A stretch of 64,000 nucleotides of DNA from the NCBI GenBank assembly GCA_016715465.1, contig JADKAA010000024.1, positions 930,001-994,000 on the forward strand. The letters run 5' to 3'. Both the position numbers and the translations under genes were made by a program. This stretch comes from Saprospiraceae bacterium (lineage in GTDB: Bacteria > Bacteroidota > Bacteroidia > Chitinophagales > Saprospiraceae). Each line of letters starts with the position of its first letter. Position 1 is the first letter of the stretch. Positions 27,412 through 36,604 of this stretch are shown in pieces. Below the pieces are notes generated by a model that was given only the letters and a program-made list of their open reading frames with translations, was not told the DNA's origin and searched no databases.

Positions 27412-28836
27412 ATGAAACGCAAATTCATAATGTATTGGCTGATGGCTGGTATATTTCTTTTAAATCCCTATGCAGGTCAGTCTCAATTTGACAAGCTCAA
27501 AAAGTCGGTTGACAAAGCTTCCAACGCGGTGGCAGGTAACCAAAGTACTTCCTCCAAATCTTCTCAGGTTTCATCCCCGGAAACCAGGGGTGAATTAGCA
27601 GAACCCACGTCCGGGAGTCACTATTATATACGCCCGGATGGTAAGGGAAAAGAGGCCAGCAAATCATCTCCTGCAAAAGATATGGCGGCCATCGCCATGC
27701 AACTGAAAGCGGGTGATGTCATCCACATCGCCGCAGGTGTCTATACCAGTAAAGCCGATCAAAGCTCTGATGTGTTCGATGTGCCGGTATCAGTCATTGG
27801 AGGCTATAGTCCTGATTTTAGTCAGAGAGACCCATGGGGTAAATACAAAACCATATTGAGCGGTAGCAATGACATCAATAAGGCGATGACGACAGAACGA
27901 CTTGGCATCCTTACAGACAAAGGCTACAAAGAGTGGAATGGAGAAGTTGTGATAGATGGTATAATTGTGGACAATGGTGCCAGAAACTACTACCAGGATG
28001 CCGTGTCTCAGGATTTTATCCGAAGGAAAGCCAGTCCGGAAAAAGGGATGAACCCTACACCCAATACCCCGGGTATCAAGATACGCACAGGTAGCGAAAC
28101 CCGCGTGATCATCCGGAACTGTGTTGTGACCAACACAGCACCTACCCAGGGCGCCATCGATGTGCAGGTTGGAAAAGATGGTGCTGCAAAAATTGAAAAT
28201 AACCTGATAGTAAATAATACCGGTGAAGGCATTATGTGCAAAAGTAATCACCATGGTAAAACGGGGCTGCCCGCCTACGAAGTGAAAAATAACACCATCT
28301 TATTCACTTGGAAATACGATGCAATTTCGAGTTTTGGAGGCAATAGCCTGATGTTTGACAATGCCCTAAGTTTGGTAGCTGAAAACAATGTTTTTGGGTT
28401 TAGCGATTTTGGGGGCGTCAACAATATAAAACAATGTAAGACGGTTACCCTGAAGAACAATTTGTTTGTAGGACACAAAAAGTATGACTACCAGGAATTT
28501 GGTACAGGACTTAAACTGGATGAAATGGAAGATTATGCCAATTACCTGACCCGCGAATCTTCAAATAACCACTCTCAGGAAATTGCCCTCAACATCAATA
28601 AGGAATGGGCAGAAAAATATTTTGGACGAAAGGAAATTTCCAGAGCCGAAGTAGATGCAGCCGCCAAAGTATCCAACAGTGGTGCCAATCAGCTTAGGGC
28701 CATGTTTGGTTTACCACTGCAAGCCTCTTATGTGGCAAAGGATGCTGACATTTGGCTACACCGGATGACACTTGATGATGCCATCCGTTTGGGCCTCAAT
28801 ACGTATGGAAATCAACTTGGCTGCTCAAAACCTTAA
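27412..28836 (+). CDS. Secreted parallel beta-helix protein
   Basis: The 474-residue protein has a signal peptide ending near AGQSQ, a Ser/Thr-rich linker and then a right-handed beta-helix domain. Visible features are YYIRPDGKGKEASKSSPAKD, LKAGDVIHIAAGVYTS near residue 97, and repeated turns such as TRVIIRNCVVTN, AAKIENNLIVNN, YEVKNNTILF, LVAENNVFGF and VTLKNNLFVG. This DUF1565-like layout occurs in polysaccharide lyases and surface proteins. Catalytic residues are not obvious. No T9SS tail is visible. The gene at 28891 follows after 54 bp, and both products appear exported. Confidence 0.8.
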   Translation: MKRKFIMYWLMAGIFLLNPYAGQSQFDKLKKSVDKASNAVAGNQSTSSKSSQVSSPETRGELAEPTSGSHYYIRPDGKGKEASKSSPAKDMAAIAMQLKAGDVIHIAAGVYTSKADQSSDVFDVPVSVIGGYSPDFSQRDPWGKYKTILSGSNDINKAMTTERLGILTDKGYKEWNGEVVIDGIIVDNGARNYYQDAVSQDFIRRKASPEKGMNPTPNTPGIKIRTGSETRVIIRNCVVTNTAPTQGAIDVQVGKDGAAKIENNLIVNNTGEGIMCKSNHHGKTGLPAYEVKNNTILFTWKYDAISSFGGNSLMFDNALSLVAENNVFGFSDFGGVNNIKQCKTVTLKNNLFVGHKKYDYQEFGTGLKLDEMEDYANYLTRESSNNHSQEIALNINKEWAEKYFGRKEISRAEVDAAAKVSNSGANQLRAMFGLPLQASYVAKDADIWLHRMTLDDAIRLGLNTYGNQLGCSKP

Positions 28837-28890
28837 ACTCTGGGAGACTTACTCTTGCTGTTATTTTTAATCAATACAATCTAAATACCA

Positions 28891-29706
28891 ATGGATATGA
28901 AATCGCTCTTACTTTTTTGCCTTATAATTTTACCTTCATGGGCATACCTGCAATCATTTCCGAAGGATGCGCAGGTACTGGAAGACGTAAGGAAATATCA
29001 TGGCAATATTGCTACAGCCCAGTTGCAGGGCGAATGGAAGTTGGAAAAAGAAGTAGGCTATCAGTTTAGCAACCTCGCTAAAAAAGTGGTTGCAGCAACC
29101 ACTAAATCGGAAAACGGGGTATCAAAGAGTATTCTTGGGTTGGCTATTTACATGCGGGGCGGATCAAATGAGCAGTGGCATTTTTCAAGATTTTTCATTA
29201 CTTCCACAGAAAGCCACGGGCAGAAATTATTGACAGAGGGTGAGATTATAGATCAAACCCTGGCTATTCTGCGCTCAAATCCCGAAAGAATTTTTGGCAA
29301 CCTCTCCGATATTGCCTGGGTATATGGGGTCTCATTTCCAAAAGGACTGGAGTATGAAATTTCAAAAAGAGATGGAGACTACATTTACAAGTCGCAACTG
29401 GACTTCGAGCGGAAGTTTGTGGAATCAATTCCTTTTGATGGCGGACTTTACCGGTATCAGGCTCCCTTCGAAATCTATGTGCGTGCAGTGGGTAGTCAGC
29501 TGAAGGTTGGAGGTTTTTCACTTGGCAATGCAGAACATATCAAAAAAACACCCATGAAAGAAAAAGACTTCAATGTCCTTCCAACCCTTCAAACAAAACC
29601 TTTTGATGAATTATCGGGAGATAGTGGGCCAACTGCAGTCACGAATTCAGTGGATGCTGATAAGGATAAGAAGTCCAAACTTCCTAAAGTAAAGGGTCTT
29701 TGGTAG
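28891..29706 (+). CDS. Exported protein of unknown function (271 aa)
   Basis: I do not recognise the family. The N-terminus is a signal peptide (SLLLFCLIILPSWAYLQS). The mature part mixes strands and helices (QWHFSRFFITST, LRSNPERIFGNLSDIAW, YRYQAPFEIYVRAV) and ends in a Lys/Asp-rich tail (DADKDKKSKLPKVK). It lies 54 bp after the beta-helix gene and 53 bp before the TPR kinase, which has its own -7-like element. Its place suggests envelope function linked with the beta-helix protein, but that is only positional. Confidence 0.6.
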   Translation: MDMKSLLLFCLIILPSWAYLQSFPKDAQVLEDVRKYHGNIATAQLQGEWKLEKEVGYQFSNLAKKVVAATTKSENGVSKSILGLAIYMRGGSNEQWHFSRFFITSTESHGQKLLTEGEIIDQTLAILRSNPERIFGNLSDIAWVYGVSFPKGLEYEISKRDGDYIYKSQLDFERKFVESIPFDGGLYRYQAPFEIYVRAVGSQLKVGGFSLGNAEHIKKTPMKEKDFNVLPTLQTKPFDELSGDSGPTAVTNSVDADKDKKSKLPKVKGLW

Positions 29707-29738
29707 GTGCATAGGTCATTCAATTCAAAGGATATCTG

Positions 29739-29746
29739 TAAGTTTG
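29739..29746 (+). promoter_or_regulatory. -7 promoter element upstream of the TPR histidine kinase
   Basis: TAAGTTTG is a full match to TAnnTTTG and ends 13 bp before the ATG at 29760. A -33 TTG at the right spacing is not seen. Confidence 0.4.
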
Positions 29747-29759
29747 TATAAAATTACAC

Positions 29760-31853
29760 ATGCGTTGCTATTTTATTTTAGGACTGTTCATTTTACCGGT
29801 TTCTGTCTCCATAGCCCAGCAACGCACTTCTTTCGCTGACAAGCTGGAAATCTTCCGCGAAAAAATATCAAGGGGAAGTAATGTGGCAGATACTTCTTTA
29901 TTGAGAAGCGCTCAGCTATTCAGAGATTCGCTCACCTTGCTTGGATACCGGGATATGGAGGCAGAAATGTATGTAGTTACCGGAAGGATGAACCAGCAGC
30001 TTGGCAGAATGAGCCAGACAGAGACACACTATAAACAGGCACTGGAATTGGGAAAATCTGTTCACGATAGTCTTTGGGTAGCAGGCATGTGGGACAGGTT
30101 GGGCGATTTTTACGGTCTGGAAGAACGCAATTACCTGGCACTTGATTGCCATTTACAGGCACTCAAACTCAGGGAGCGATTTGACAAAACCCGCACGGAT
30201 ATTGCAGACAGCTATCACAGCATTGCCAAAGCATATATTCAACTGGATGAACTCCATGCGGCTGATAAATATCTTAACCTTGCGTTGAAATTGAAAATGG
30301 AGTTAAAGGATACCATGCGACTTGGCATCATTACTACCTTACAAGCAGACCTGTACCGGAAGCGGGGTGAGTTTGCAAAAGCGGAGAAGTTGTACCTCAA
30401 AGATATTCCCAAAAGAAAAAGTAAGGCCAATTTTGAGGGACTTACCATAAGTTACCTGGGTTTGGCGGAGAACTATGTATCATGGGGTAAGGATGTGGAA
30501 GCTGAACGTTACTTCAAGCTGGCGCTAGACGCAGCTAAGACCATCAACCGGCAACGAAACATTGGCCTTATTCTGCTAAAACTGGGTGAATTTTACAATC
30601 AAAAAGGACAAAAGCTTAAAGCGCATGAAACTTTTCAGGAAGCCATTACTAAGTGCACCGGTGTTGATTCCAGGATATATCAGATCAATGCTTACCGCAG
30701 CCTGTACCAGCTGTCTAAAAAGGAGGGTGACCTCACTAAAGCGCTGGAATACCTGGAACTTTGGTCTTCGCTGAGAGATAGTTCAGCCAGAGAATCGCTA
30801 AACATGAAGTTGGACGACCTTAAAGCCTCCTTTGTATTAAAGGACAGGGAACAAAAGATTCTCAAACTGGATGAAGAAAACCGTAAGTCGAGGCAATTTC
30901 AAAAAGTATTGCTCGCCGGTATAGGCATCTTATTATTGCTTTCTGCATTTTTAATTTTTTTGTACCATTCGCGCAGCAAAACACTGCAATCGCTGCATCA
31001 GGAACAAAAACACACACAGGCACTGCTGTCGGAAAAGTTGGCGCTTGTAGATGATTTGCAAAAAACACGATACCAGTTGGTACACTCAGAAAAGATGGCT
31101 TCTATTGGTGTAATGACAGCGGGCATTGCGCACGAACTCAATAATCCGGTAAGTGCTTTCAGCGCTGGTATGGCAGCGCTGAAAATGGATTATAGTGAGT
31201 TATATCCACTGATTCAGAAACTGGGGGAAATCGGACTACGACCGGATGATGAGCGCATATTCCAGGAAGCAGCAGATTTGGCTAAAGGAATAAATATACA
31301 GGAAATTACGGCCGAACTCGACGCCCTGATAAAATCAATGGAGAATAGTGCGGAAAGGACATCGGTCATCATCCACGGCCTTAAGACTTTTGCCCGTGAT
31401 ACCGGGGAGGATAAAATGCCATACAGCATAGAAGAAGGCATTGATGCTGCCCTTACCCTGCTTCACCATAAAATGAGTACTGACTTGTCCATTGAGAAAA
31501 ATTATTTAACTGACACCCCTGTGATCTGCCAGCCCAGCAAAATCAATCAGGTCATTCTTAATCTTTTGGATAATGCTGTGTTTGCTGCCGGAGCACATGG
31601 TAAAATTACCATACACACATCCATAGCATCCAATAAGTATATTGTCCGCATTCACAATACGGGTCATTCTATTGATGCTGATCACTTACAGAAAATATTT
31701 GAACCATTTTTTACCACCAAGGAAGTCGGGCAGGGTACAGGCCTGGGCCTCGCCATCAGTTATGCCATTATAGCACAACATGAGGGAACCATCACTGTGG
31801 AGTCAGATCGTGAAAACGGGACAGCATTTACGATAACTTTGCCAATTACTTAA
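29760..31853 (+). CDS. TPR-containing sensor histidine kinase
   Basis: The 697-residue protein has a signal peptide ending near VSIAQQ. Residues ~60-345 form tetratricopeptide repeats (for example YKQALELGKSVHDSLWVAG, CHLQALKLRERF). A coiled coil is followed by one membrane helix (VLLAGIGILLLLSAFLIFLY, near 385-402), then HisKA with His ~457 in GIAHELNNPVSAF, the N box (INQVILNLLDNAVF) and the G box (GTGLGLAISYAI). The TPRs would be periplasmic and the kinase cytoplasmic. Its TAA overlaps the next gene's ATG by 1 bp. It is the top of a cluster with REC-LytS and LytTR genes and may phosphorylate the REC of the former. Confidence 0.92.
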   Translation: MRCYFILGLFILPVSVSIAQQRTSFADKLEIFREKISRGSNVADTSLLRSAQLFRDSLTLLGYRDMEAEMYVVTGRMNQQLGRMSQTETHYKQALELGKSVHDSLWVAGMWDRLGDFYGLEERNYLALDCHLQALKLRERFDKTRTDIADSYHSIAKAYIQLDELHAADKYLNLALKLKMELKDTMRLGIITTLQADLYRKRGEFAKAEKLYLKDIPKRKSKANFEGLTISYLGLAENYVSWGKDVEAERYFKLALDAAKTINRQRNIGLILLKLGEFYNQKGQKLKAHETFQEAITKCTGVDSRIYQINAYRSLYQLSKKEGDLTKALEYLELWSSLRDSSARESLNMKLDDLKASFVLKDREQKILKLDEENRKSRQFQKVLLAGIGILLLLSAFLIFLYHSRSKTLQSLHQEQKHTQALLSEKLALVDDLQKTRYQLVHSEKMASIGVMTAGIAHELNNPVSAFSAGMAALKMDYSELYPLIQKLGEIGLRPDDERIFQEAADLAKGINIQEITAELDALIKSMENSAERTSVIIHGLKTFARDTGEDKMPYSIEEGIDAALTLLHHKMSTDLSIEKNYLTDTPVICQPSKINQVILNLLDNAVFAAGAHGKITIHTSIASNKYIVRIHNTGHSIDADHLQKIFEPFFTTKEVGQGTGLGLAISYAIIAQHEGTITVESDRENGTAFTITLPIT

Positions 31854-32623
31854 TGTCACCAGCACAGCGGTATAAATTTTCCCTGCCTGTATTTCTGGCC
31901 ATATTGGTTACCTTGATTTCTACAGGATTGCAACTTGGTGCCGGTAAATGGCCGTCTGGTTTGCCCATGATCGAAATTGACCTTTGGCTAAGGTTTCTCA
32001 GAACCCTGCTGATGGCCTTTTTCGTTTGGTCGGGATCCTTTGTAGTTACGTTAAAATCGCCCCAAATAAATTTGCGACTAGCATTTTTATTGGCGGTTAT
32101 TGCGGATTACTTTCTCATCATTCAACACAGGTTAATTCCGGCAATTTGCATTTTTGCCATCATGCAGGTAGTGCTGGTTTTAAGACATATGCCCGGGAAA
32201 GTAGAATTCTTGTCACGAAAAAAAGAGGCGCTATATTCCCTGTCTTGCTTTTTATGGTGCTGGTTGCTTTTGGTAGAATATTTATTTCATTCCATTAAAG
32301 GGAATATACTGTATGTTCCAGTCCTGATTTACGCAGCACTACTTTTATTTTCCACGACAGTCGCATGGTGGAGTAAATATAATTTCTCGTTTTCATCTCG
32401 ACAAGGAGGCTATATTTTTTTGGCCATGGTGCTCTTTTTGATTTGTGATGTTACCGTCTTCCTGCCTTATATTTTTCCGGACAACGTGGCTGTACTTTTG
32501 CTCAGGGCCTTTACCGGCATGTTTTATACACCGTCTTTAATTCTCCTTGCGCTGTCAGGTTTACCTGATGCGCTGCCTACCCAATCAACATCAAAGGATG
32601 TCTCAAAATTCAGGGATCATTAG
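31853..32623 (+). CDS. Polytopic membrane protein, possibly YhhN/lysoplasmalogenase-like
   Basis: The 256-residue protein has about eight hydrophobic segments. LAFLLAVIADYFLIIQH and GYIFLAMVLFLICDVTVFL each carry an Asp inside a membrane helix, a pattern that resembles the two acidic residues of the YhhN/TMEM86 lysoplasmalogenase family. The match is weak and I am not sure. It overlaps the TPR kinase gene by 1 bp and is separated from the small membrane protein by 112 bp. In this setting it could be a sensor partner for the signalling cluster (inference). Confidence 0.6.
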   Translation: MSPAQRYKFSLPVFLAILVTLISTGLQLGAGKWPSGLPMIEIDLWLRFLRTLLMAFFVWSGSFVVTLKSPQINLRLAFLLAVIADYFLIIQHRLIPAICIFAIMQVVLVLRHMPGKVEFLSRKKEALYSLSCFLWCWLLLVEYLFHSIKGNILYVPVLIYAALLLFSTTVAWWSKYNFSFSSRQGGYIFLAMVLFLICDVTVFLPYIFPDNVAVLLLRAFTGMFYTPSLILLALSGLPDALPTQSTSKDVSKFRDH

Positions 32624-32735
32624 TCAACCTATTATAGCGGGCCAAATAGGGTATTGACTACACCATTTTCCTGCCTGACTCCATTTTATAAAGTATAATG
32701 ATGGGAATAAATCAACTTTAGGTAAATTTTCGGAT

Positions 32736-33038
32736 ATGGGCATATTACTGGCTTTTATACTTCTTTGTCTGATTTTGTACGCGGTCTTGGTTAGTCAGGG
32801 ATTGTTTTACCTTACAAGATGGGTGATTATGGATTTGGCAGGTTTTGATGTGTCTCTAAAAACCATTTGGTTGCTGATCAACCTGGCGCTTTGGCTATTG
32901 GCTTGTCGATTTATTTATGCATTGCTGCTCGATTCAAGGGGAGGAACGCCTAATACAGAGGGGGTTTGGAAATTCTATCTCGTTCTGAATTCCATACTGT
33001 TTTTAATCGTATTTTTGTGGGGATATAAATCGAAATGA
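32736..33038 (+). CDS. Small membrane protein of unknown function (100 aa)
   Basis: Three hydrophobic segments are seen: GILLAFILLCLILYAVLV, IWLLINLALWLLACRFIYAL and YLVLNSILFLIVFLWG. No family is recognised. Its stop overlaps the start of the REC-LytS gene by 4 bp (ATGA), which strongly supports it as a real, translationally coupled gene. It may give the otherwise soluble REC-LytS kinase a membrane partner (inference). Confidence 0.65.
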   Translation: MGILLAFILLCLILYAVLVSQGLFYLTRWVIMDLAGFDVSLKTIWLLINLALWLLACRFIYALLLDSRGGTPNTEGVWKFYLVLNSILFLIVFLWGYKSK

Positions 33039-34060
33039 TGGCCGTAGATGAAAATAAGTTAGCCTATGCCATCCTCTATCTCGACGATGAAGAGGACAAC
33101 CTGATCGCATTCAAGGCGGTATTCCGGAGATATTTTCAGGTTTATGTGGCCACGGATGCTGCGACTGCGCTCCACATCCTTAAAGAAGCTTCTATAGACC
33201 TCATCATCAGTGACCAGCGTATGCCCGGTATAAGCGGCGTAGAATTTTTGGAAACATGTCATGCACAGTATCCGGAGGTTTTGCGCATCATTCTCACGGG
33301 TTATAGTGACATGCAGGCAGTGGTAGATGCGATAAACAAGGGCAAGATTTACCATTACGTCACCAAGCCGTGGAAGTTTGATGAACTGAAAGTGATCCTC
33401 GATAAGGCATTGGAAAACCTGCAGCTCAAAAGAGACAATAAACATTTAGAGGAGGATAAGGCTGGTCTTCTTCTCCACCTGATGCAATTGGAAAAACAAA
33501 GTGCGGAAGCGAGGTTTTTGATGCTTAAAAATCAACTCAACCCGCATTTTCTTTTTAATTGTCTCAACACACTGGCTTCTCTCGTCACCCTGAATCCTGA
33601 GCAGGCCTTGCGTTTTACGACCCGATTTGCAAAACTTTACCGCAAGGTGTTGGAATATGGGGAACAGCATTTGATTTCACTGGAAAAGGAATTGCTGCTG
33701 GCCGAGTCGTATTTATTTTTACAAAAGATAAGGTTTAATGATCATATTCATATTCAGTATGAAATCAATAATCTGAAGTATGCACTTCCTCCATTTGCCC
33801 TGCAACTGCTGATGGAAAACGCCATTAAACACAATGTGGTTTCAGCTGAACAACCACTCGAAATTTCAATAAGGCAAAATGAATCAGACTCGCTCACGGT
33901 TACCAATAATTTGCTGCCAAGAGCCTCTACAGAATATTCTACGGGCCTGGGACTGGAAAATTTAAATGAACGCTACAAAATTTTAACAGGTAAAGGGATT
34001 GAAATTTCCAATACGAAACAGCATTTTCACGTAACCATACCACTGATTCAGGAAGCATGA
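33035..34060 (+). CDS. REC domain fused to a LytS-type histidine kinase
   Basis: The 341-residue soluble protein starts with a receiver domain (YLDDEEDN acidic pocket, phospho-acceptor Asp in LIISDQRMPG near residue 57, TKPW lysine near 112). A coiled coil follows, and then a LytS/YehU-type kinase (His_kinase, PF06580): NQLNPHFLFNCLNTL with His near 170, LQLLMENAIKHN as the N box and STGLGLENLNERY as the G box. LytS kinases usually carry membrane sensor domains; here a REC replaces them. It overlaps the small membrane protein upstream and the LytTR regulator downstream by 4 bp each. A cascade from the TPR kinase through this protein to the LytTR regulator is inferred. Confidence 0.93.
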   Translation: MMAVDENKLAYAILYLDDEEDNLIAFKAVFRRYFQVYVATDAATALHILKEASIDLIISDQRMPGISGVEFLETCHAQYPEVLRIILTGYSDMQAVVDAINKGKIYHYVTKPWKFDELKVILDKALENLQLKRDNKHLEEDKAGLLLHLMQLEKQSAEARFLMLKNQLNPHFLFNCLNTLASLVTLNPEQALRFTTRFAKLYRKVLEYGEQHLISLEKELLLAESYLFLQKIRFNDHIHIQYEINNLKYALPPFALQLLMENAIKHNVVSAEQPLEISIRQNESDSLTVTNNLLPRASTEYSTGLGLENLNERYKILTGKGIEISNTKQHFHVTIPLIQEA

Positions 34061-34830
34061 CAGAGCCGGAAGGACCCATAAAAATTTTGATCATCGAGGA
34101 TGAGTTGCCGGCACGAACCCATCTTTTGCATTTGTTGAATAAGTTGGATGTACCTTTTACTGTGGCTGACAGGTTGGACAGTGTAAAACAATCTGTAGCC
34201 TGGCTGACTAAGTACCAGGCCGATCTCATCTTTATGGATGTCCACCTTTCAGATGGAAATAGTTTGGAGATCATCAAACAAATAAAGTTTGATAGCCCTG
34301 TCATTTTTGTGACCGCATACGATGAGTTTGCCATCCAGGCTTTTAAGTCCAACGGAATCGATTATTTGCTTAAGCCGATAGATGAAGATGAACTTCGGGA
34401 AGCGATGGCAAAATTTGAGAGGATGCATAAAGGTCAACAGCAATGGAGCATTGATAAAATTTTGGGAGCAGTTCAGCAGAAGCCGGTAGTGTATCAGGAA
34501 CGATTTCTGGTACATCGTGGAGAGAAAATGATGAGTTTACCAACGGACCAGATAGCTTATTTTGAAGGAGAGGACAGATATGTGTATCTTACAAAACATG
34601 ATGGTAGTCGCTTTATCATCGACTACCGCTTATCGGATTTGGAGAAAATCCTTGACCCACTTCAATTTTTCAGGGTAAACCGGAGTTTTATTACCCACTT
34701 TAAAGCCATTGATTCCATGCTTAATCTTAGCAAAAGCAGAATTAAACTCGAACTGAAGCCAGGTGCAAAACGCGAGGTCATTGTAAGCAGCGAACAAAGC
34801 CTGTTGTTTAAACAGTGGCTTAACCAATGA
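34057..34830 (+). CDS. LytTR-family response regulator
   Basis: The 257-residue protein has a receiver domain (IIEDELPARTHLL, Asp in LIFMDVHLSDG near residue 61, DYLLKPID with the conserved Lys) and a C-terminal LytTR DNA-binding domain from about residue 150 (FLVHRGEKMMSLPTDQIAYF, then FRVNRSFITHFKAID). It overlaps the REC-LytS kinase gene by 4 bp and is its natural cognate regulator. Target genes are unknown. No further gene of the cluster follows, since the 76-residue gene begins 75 bp later with a TTG. Confidence 0.94.
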   Translation: MTEPEGPIKILIIEDELPARTHLLHLLNKLDVPFTVADRLDSVKQSVAWLTKYQADLIFMDVHLSDGNSLEIIKQIKFDSPVIFVTAYDEFAIQAFKSNGIDYLLKPIDEDELREAMAKFERMHKGQQQWSIDKILGAVQQKPVVYQERFLVHRGEKMMSLPTDQIAYFEGEDRYVYLTKHDGSRFIIDYRLSDLEKILDPLQFFRVNRSFITHFKAIDSMLNLSKSRIKLELKPGAKREVIVSSEQSLLFKQWLNQ

Positions 34831-34905
34831 TGGCCATGTTGCTTTTTTTTGCTACTTTAATGGTTCGTTTGCAATAATTATTTTACCAGATTATGTACAA
34901 TAAAA

Positions 34906-35136
34906 TTGGAACCAAAAATAATATTTGAAAGTAATTGGGATTTTGTGCTTTCTCAAAATCACGATGGCAGCTATATGTTTGAAGTCATTTGTGGGACAGT
35001 TGGCATTTATAGCATTGATTTTGAGTTAAATGAGGTGGAAATTGAGGCATGGCTGCAGGAAGGAGAAACCGCGTTACGCCATCTTAGTTACCAGGTACGA
35101 GATTTCCCGGAGGAGTATATACGGAGAAGGAAATAA
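34906..35136 (+). CDS. Small conserved hypothetical protein (76 aa)
   Basis: The frame opens at a TTG (34906) because no ATG or GTG lies in frame before residue 23. The product is acidic, with a strand-rich N-terminus (IIFESNWDFVLSQNHDGSYM) and a helical end (EIEAWLQEGETALRHLSY). It looks like a real cytoplasmic protein, but I recognise no family. It could be the last gene of the signalling cluster. Confidence 0.5.
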   Translation: MEPKIIFESNWDFVLSQNHDGSYMFEVICGTVGIYSIDFELNEVEIEAWLQEGETALRHLSYQVRDFPEEYIRRRK

Positions 35137-35241
35137 AGATTCTTTAGGTTCAGTCCATATCATATTGATATTAAATACTAATAGATATCGAAAGAAAGTT
35201 TTTCACTTTCCACCCCATTTATTATAGCTGCCACGTGGTGT

Positions 35242-36255
35242 TCACCGGTATAATATTCGCGTGTGGTGATTGGCCTGAAGGAAAAGATTTTGAAACAGAG
35301 ATGGTGCTTTTAGAGCAATAGTTCTTTCGGATATTTTAAATACTTTTCGCGTATTTTGTCCATTTGATTTTAGGAAATACAGGGCAAATTCCAATCTCAG
35401 TTTAGTATTTGTTGCTCCGGAATTCAACACTTCAAATTTAAAGGTAAGTGTGCCTGCGGCCGGAATTTTGGAAGCTAGAAGTTGGAAATTCTGTACCGAT
35501 ATTTTTGATGAAGGTGCAGTGCCGAATGTTTTTAGTAAGGTTTTATTTCCAGATTTTAATAAGGTGCGGCTTGCATGTTTGAGGATCTTATCCGTGGTCT
35601 CGCCTTTGCCTTGCCATTTCTTCACCCAGTCAATGAGGTATTCCGGATGGTCTTTTGAAATGTCATTGAGGTGATTGGCTACGGATTTTTGAACATAGGG
35701 TGACTCGTCCGTCATCAAATTTTCAAGTATTGCCCTGCTGTGTCTGGGGTCTTTGATCATTTCAGGGAGTTGCAACGACCAGGGCAACCTGGGCCTTGAT
35801 CCTTCTGATGAAAGGCGTCGCACATGGTAGTTTTCATCTTCGGACCAGACCACCATTTGTTTTATCGTGGTTGTGAAATCCCGCCTCAGAAATTCCCGGA
35901 TGGCAAATTCAGAAGATCCATATCTTGTAAAGAAGTGAAGGGCCTTCATCGAAGTGGCAAAATGTGCTTGTCCATGTTGTCCGACAAAATCGGGAAAGAG
36001 TAGATTGGTATAGCCATAGTTTAAGTTTGGTATAAGGGCGGTGAGAATGTCTATGGCATGAGGAAAAGATTTTGGAAGATAGGATTTTAATACGACCGAT
36101 GTTTTACGCATGCGTGCGTTTAATTCAAGGTGGTCCAGGTCTTTTGCCATTTCTGTTTGGAATGCCTGGGATTTAAATGGTGGGTAAGCCCTGGAGATTT
36201 CTGAAGCCAGCAATTTAAAAAAAGCACGGTTGAACATTTCTTTAAGAGGATCCAT
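35242..36255 (-). CDS. alkC: AlkC-like DNA alkylation repair glycosylase, 3' end frameshifted
   Basis: The first ~240 residues form HEAT-like repeats of the DNA alkylation repair superfamily (LNYGYTNLLFPDFVGQHGQ, YHVRRLSSEGSRPRLPW, SPYVQKSVANHLNDISKDHP). The C-terminal part (from ~255, VQNFQLLASKIPAAGTLTF) is an Ig-like domain, as in AlkC, a glycosylase that excises 3-methyl purines without base flipping. The frame ends early at 35242. In the neighbouring minus-strand frame the missing end of the Ig-like domain continues (FSFRPITTREYYTGEHHVAA, then IINGVESEKLSFDIY) to a TAG at 35178-35180. One frameshift between about 35280 and 35320 therefore truncates the gene, or it is a sequence error. 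Confidence 0.85.
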   Translation of the reverse strand: MDPLKEMFNRAFFKLLASEISRAYPPFKSQAFQTEMAKDLDHLELNARMRKTSVVLKSYLPKSFPHAIDILTALIPNLNYGYTNLLFPDFVGQHGQAHFATSMKALHFFTRYGSSEFAIREFLRRDFTTTIKQMVVWSEDENYHVRRLSSEGSRPRLPWSLQLPEMIKDPRHSRAILENLMTDESPYVQKSVANHLNDISKDHPEYLIDWVKKWQGKGETTDKILKHASRTLLKSGNKTLLKTFGTAPSSKISVQNFQLLASKIPAAGTLTFKFEVLNSGATNTKLRLEFALYFLKSNGQNTRKVFKISERTIALKAPSLFQNLFLQANHHTRILYR

Positions 36256-36545
36256 GCAAAGATTTTTTTTTTGGTAAGAGGGTAAATGGCCTTTTAAAGG
36301 AGTTTCACAAAAATAAAGGGAAAGGCGAAATGAAGGTTAAACGCAAGTGGCTTTTATTATATGTTAAAATATAATATACATATAATATTGAAATACAATT
36401 AATATGAAATATATAATGCCTGTAGAATCCCATAACATTGGGATGGAATGCAGATTTAGAAACAAGAAAATGTACTGCGAATTAAATTTCTAATTTAAGA
36501 TAATATTGAATATCGTATTTATTGCAGATTAAAGTATGGTAAAAA
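36256..36545. other. AT-rich gene-free region
   Basis: No gene is visible between alkC and the plus-strand membrane protein. The DNA is very AT-rich with repeated TATAATAT-like strings. The only clear element is the promoter at 36546-36575. Confidence 0.5.
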
Positions 36546-36575
36546 TTGTATATAATAAAAATATGTATATATTTG
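36546..36575 (+). promoter_or_regulatory. Complete Bacteroidota promoter (TTG-N19-TAnnTTTG)
   Basis: TTG at 36546-36548 is followed after exactly 19 bp by TATATTTG at 36568-36575, a perfect fit to the Bacteroidota sigma-A consensus. The ATG of the membrane protein gene lies 29 bp downstream, leaving a short leader. It is the best promoter match I found in the window. Confidence 0.75.
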
Positions 36576-36604
36576 ATCATTATTAACCATCAAAACACTA
36601 CACA

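Noticed and set aside
36570..36600. TTTGAT...ATCAAA as a further FNR-like site before the DUF1761-like gene
   Set aside because: The half-sites are 11 bp apart instead of 4, and the first overlaps the -7 box.
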